The notes beneath the pieces are model-generated. The model searched no databases. It was not told where the DNA came from and saw only the letters and a program-made list of their open reading frames with translations. This document shows, piece after piece, positions 18,835 through 19,000 of a DNA stretch of 19,000 nucleotides. The translations under genes were made by a program, and so were the position numbers. Origin of the DNA: Apostichopus japonicus (lineage: Eukaryota > Echinodermata > Holothuroidea > Aspidochirotida > Stichopodidae); assembly GCF_037975245.1 (NCBI RefSeq), contig NC_092564.1, positions 4,856,984 to 4,875,983 on the forward strand, written 5' to 3'. Every line of letters starts with the position of its first letter. Positions within the stretch are counted from its first letter, which is position 1.

Positions 18835-19000
18835 TTCGGGAAGGGGGCGACCGCCCCCCCCCCGAGCAAATTTTCTTTTTTTTAAGACATCGCTAGTAAG
18901 TTCAAAATAGACAATGCTTAGATGCAACTTACAAGGCCTGGGAAGTGTCATTTCCAGCGATCTGGGAGGCATTTTCGGCCAAAATTTTTCTTGTACGCTT
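18835..19000 (-). mobile_element. Non-autonomous hAT-like element, copy D, truncated by the window edge
   Basis: It matches copy A in the same orientation. First comes a GC hairpin (GGGGGC, loop GACC, GCCCCC), then an AT-rich segment, then 67 bases (18921-18987) that differ from 5027-5093 at only two positions. It continues into the shared core (CTTGTACGCTT) at the last base of the window. The CAG-type outer terminus is degenerate or absent, so the left boundary near 18835 is approximate. The rest presumably continues past 19000. Confidence 0.8.

Overview
The window looks like nuclear DNA from an animal, most likely a marine invertebrate. It is AT-rich with very low coding density, has intron-type splice signals, many simple repeats and G-tracts, and non-autonomous DNA transposons. 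An echinoderm or related deuterostome is a guess from the overall style (hAT-type ends beginning CAGNGGCGG, abundant minisatellites) and is not proven. I see no bacterial operons, rRNA, tRNA or CRISPR.

Gene content: one protein-coding gene is well supported. Its last exon (8782-9362, + strand) encodes a C-terminal block of four C2H2 zinc fingers, so the product is probably a nuclear DNA-binding protein. A second, Pro/Leu-rich exon at 437-574 has good splice sites. Its only usable reading frame ends in phase 1 and joins the zinc-finger exon exactly in frame across an intron of about 8.2 kb. The 5' part of the gene lies left of the window. A 3' UTR with several AATAAA signals follows the stop codon.

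Layout: 1-436, no clear feature. 437-574, upstream exon. 575-8781, long intron carrying a 171-bp MITE-like inverted-repeat element (696-866), a 21-bp tandem repeat (2007-2105), a 293-bp hAT-like element (4907-5199), a CpG cluster (about 7166-7213) and a 54-bp tandem repeat (8171-8385). 8782-9362, zinc-finger exon. 9363 to about 10000, 3' UTR. 10320-15200, non-coding DNA with G-tracts, minisatellites (about 10430-10740, 11064-11366, 15083-15197) and a 62-bp repeat bearing CRE-like sites (13416-13649). 15200-17247, AT-rich with nothing recognised. 17248-19000, a stack of transposon ends.

The most interesting part is 17248-19000. A 399-bp element (17852-18250, target duplication AGTAAGGG) has inserted into another element (17535-18622, target duplication GGTGTGCG). 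That element itself interrupts a sequence starting with a hAT-like end (17500), and a further hAT-like end lies at 17248. Both nested elements, the intronic element at 4907-5199 and a truncated copy at the right edge share a hairpin-forming core although their ends differ. This points to one non-autonomous family that inserts into its own copies. No transposase is encoded in the window.
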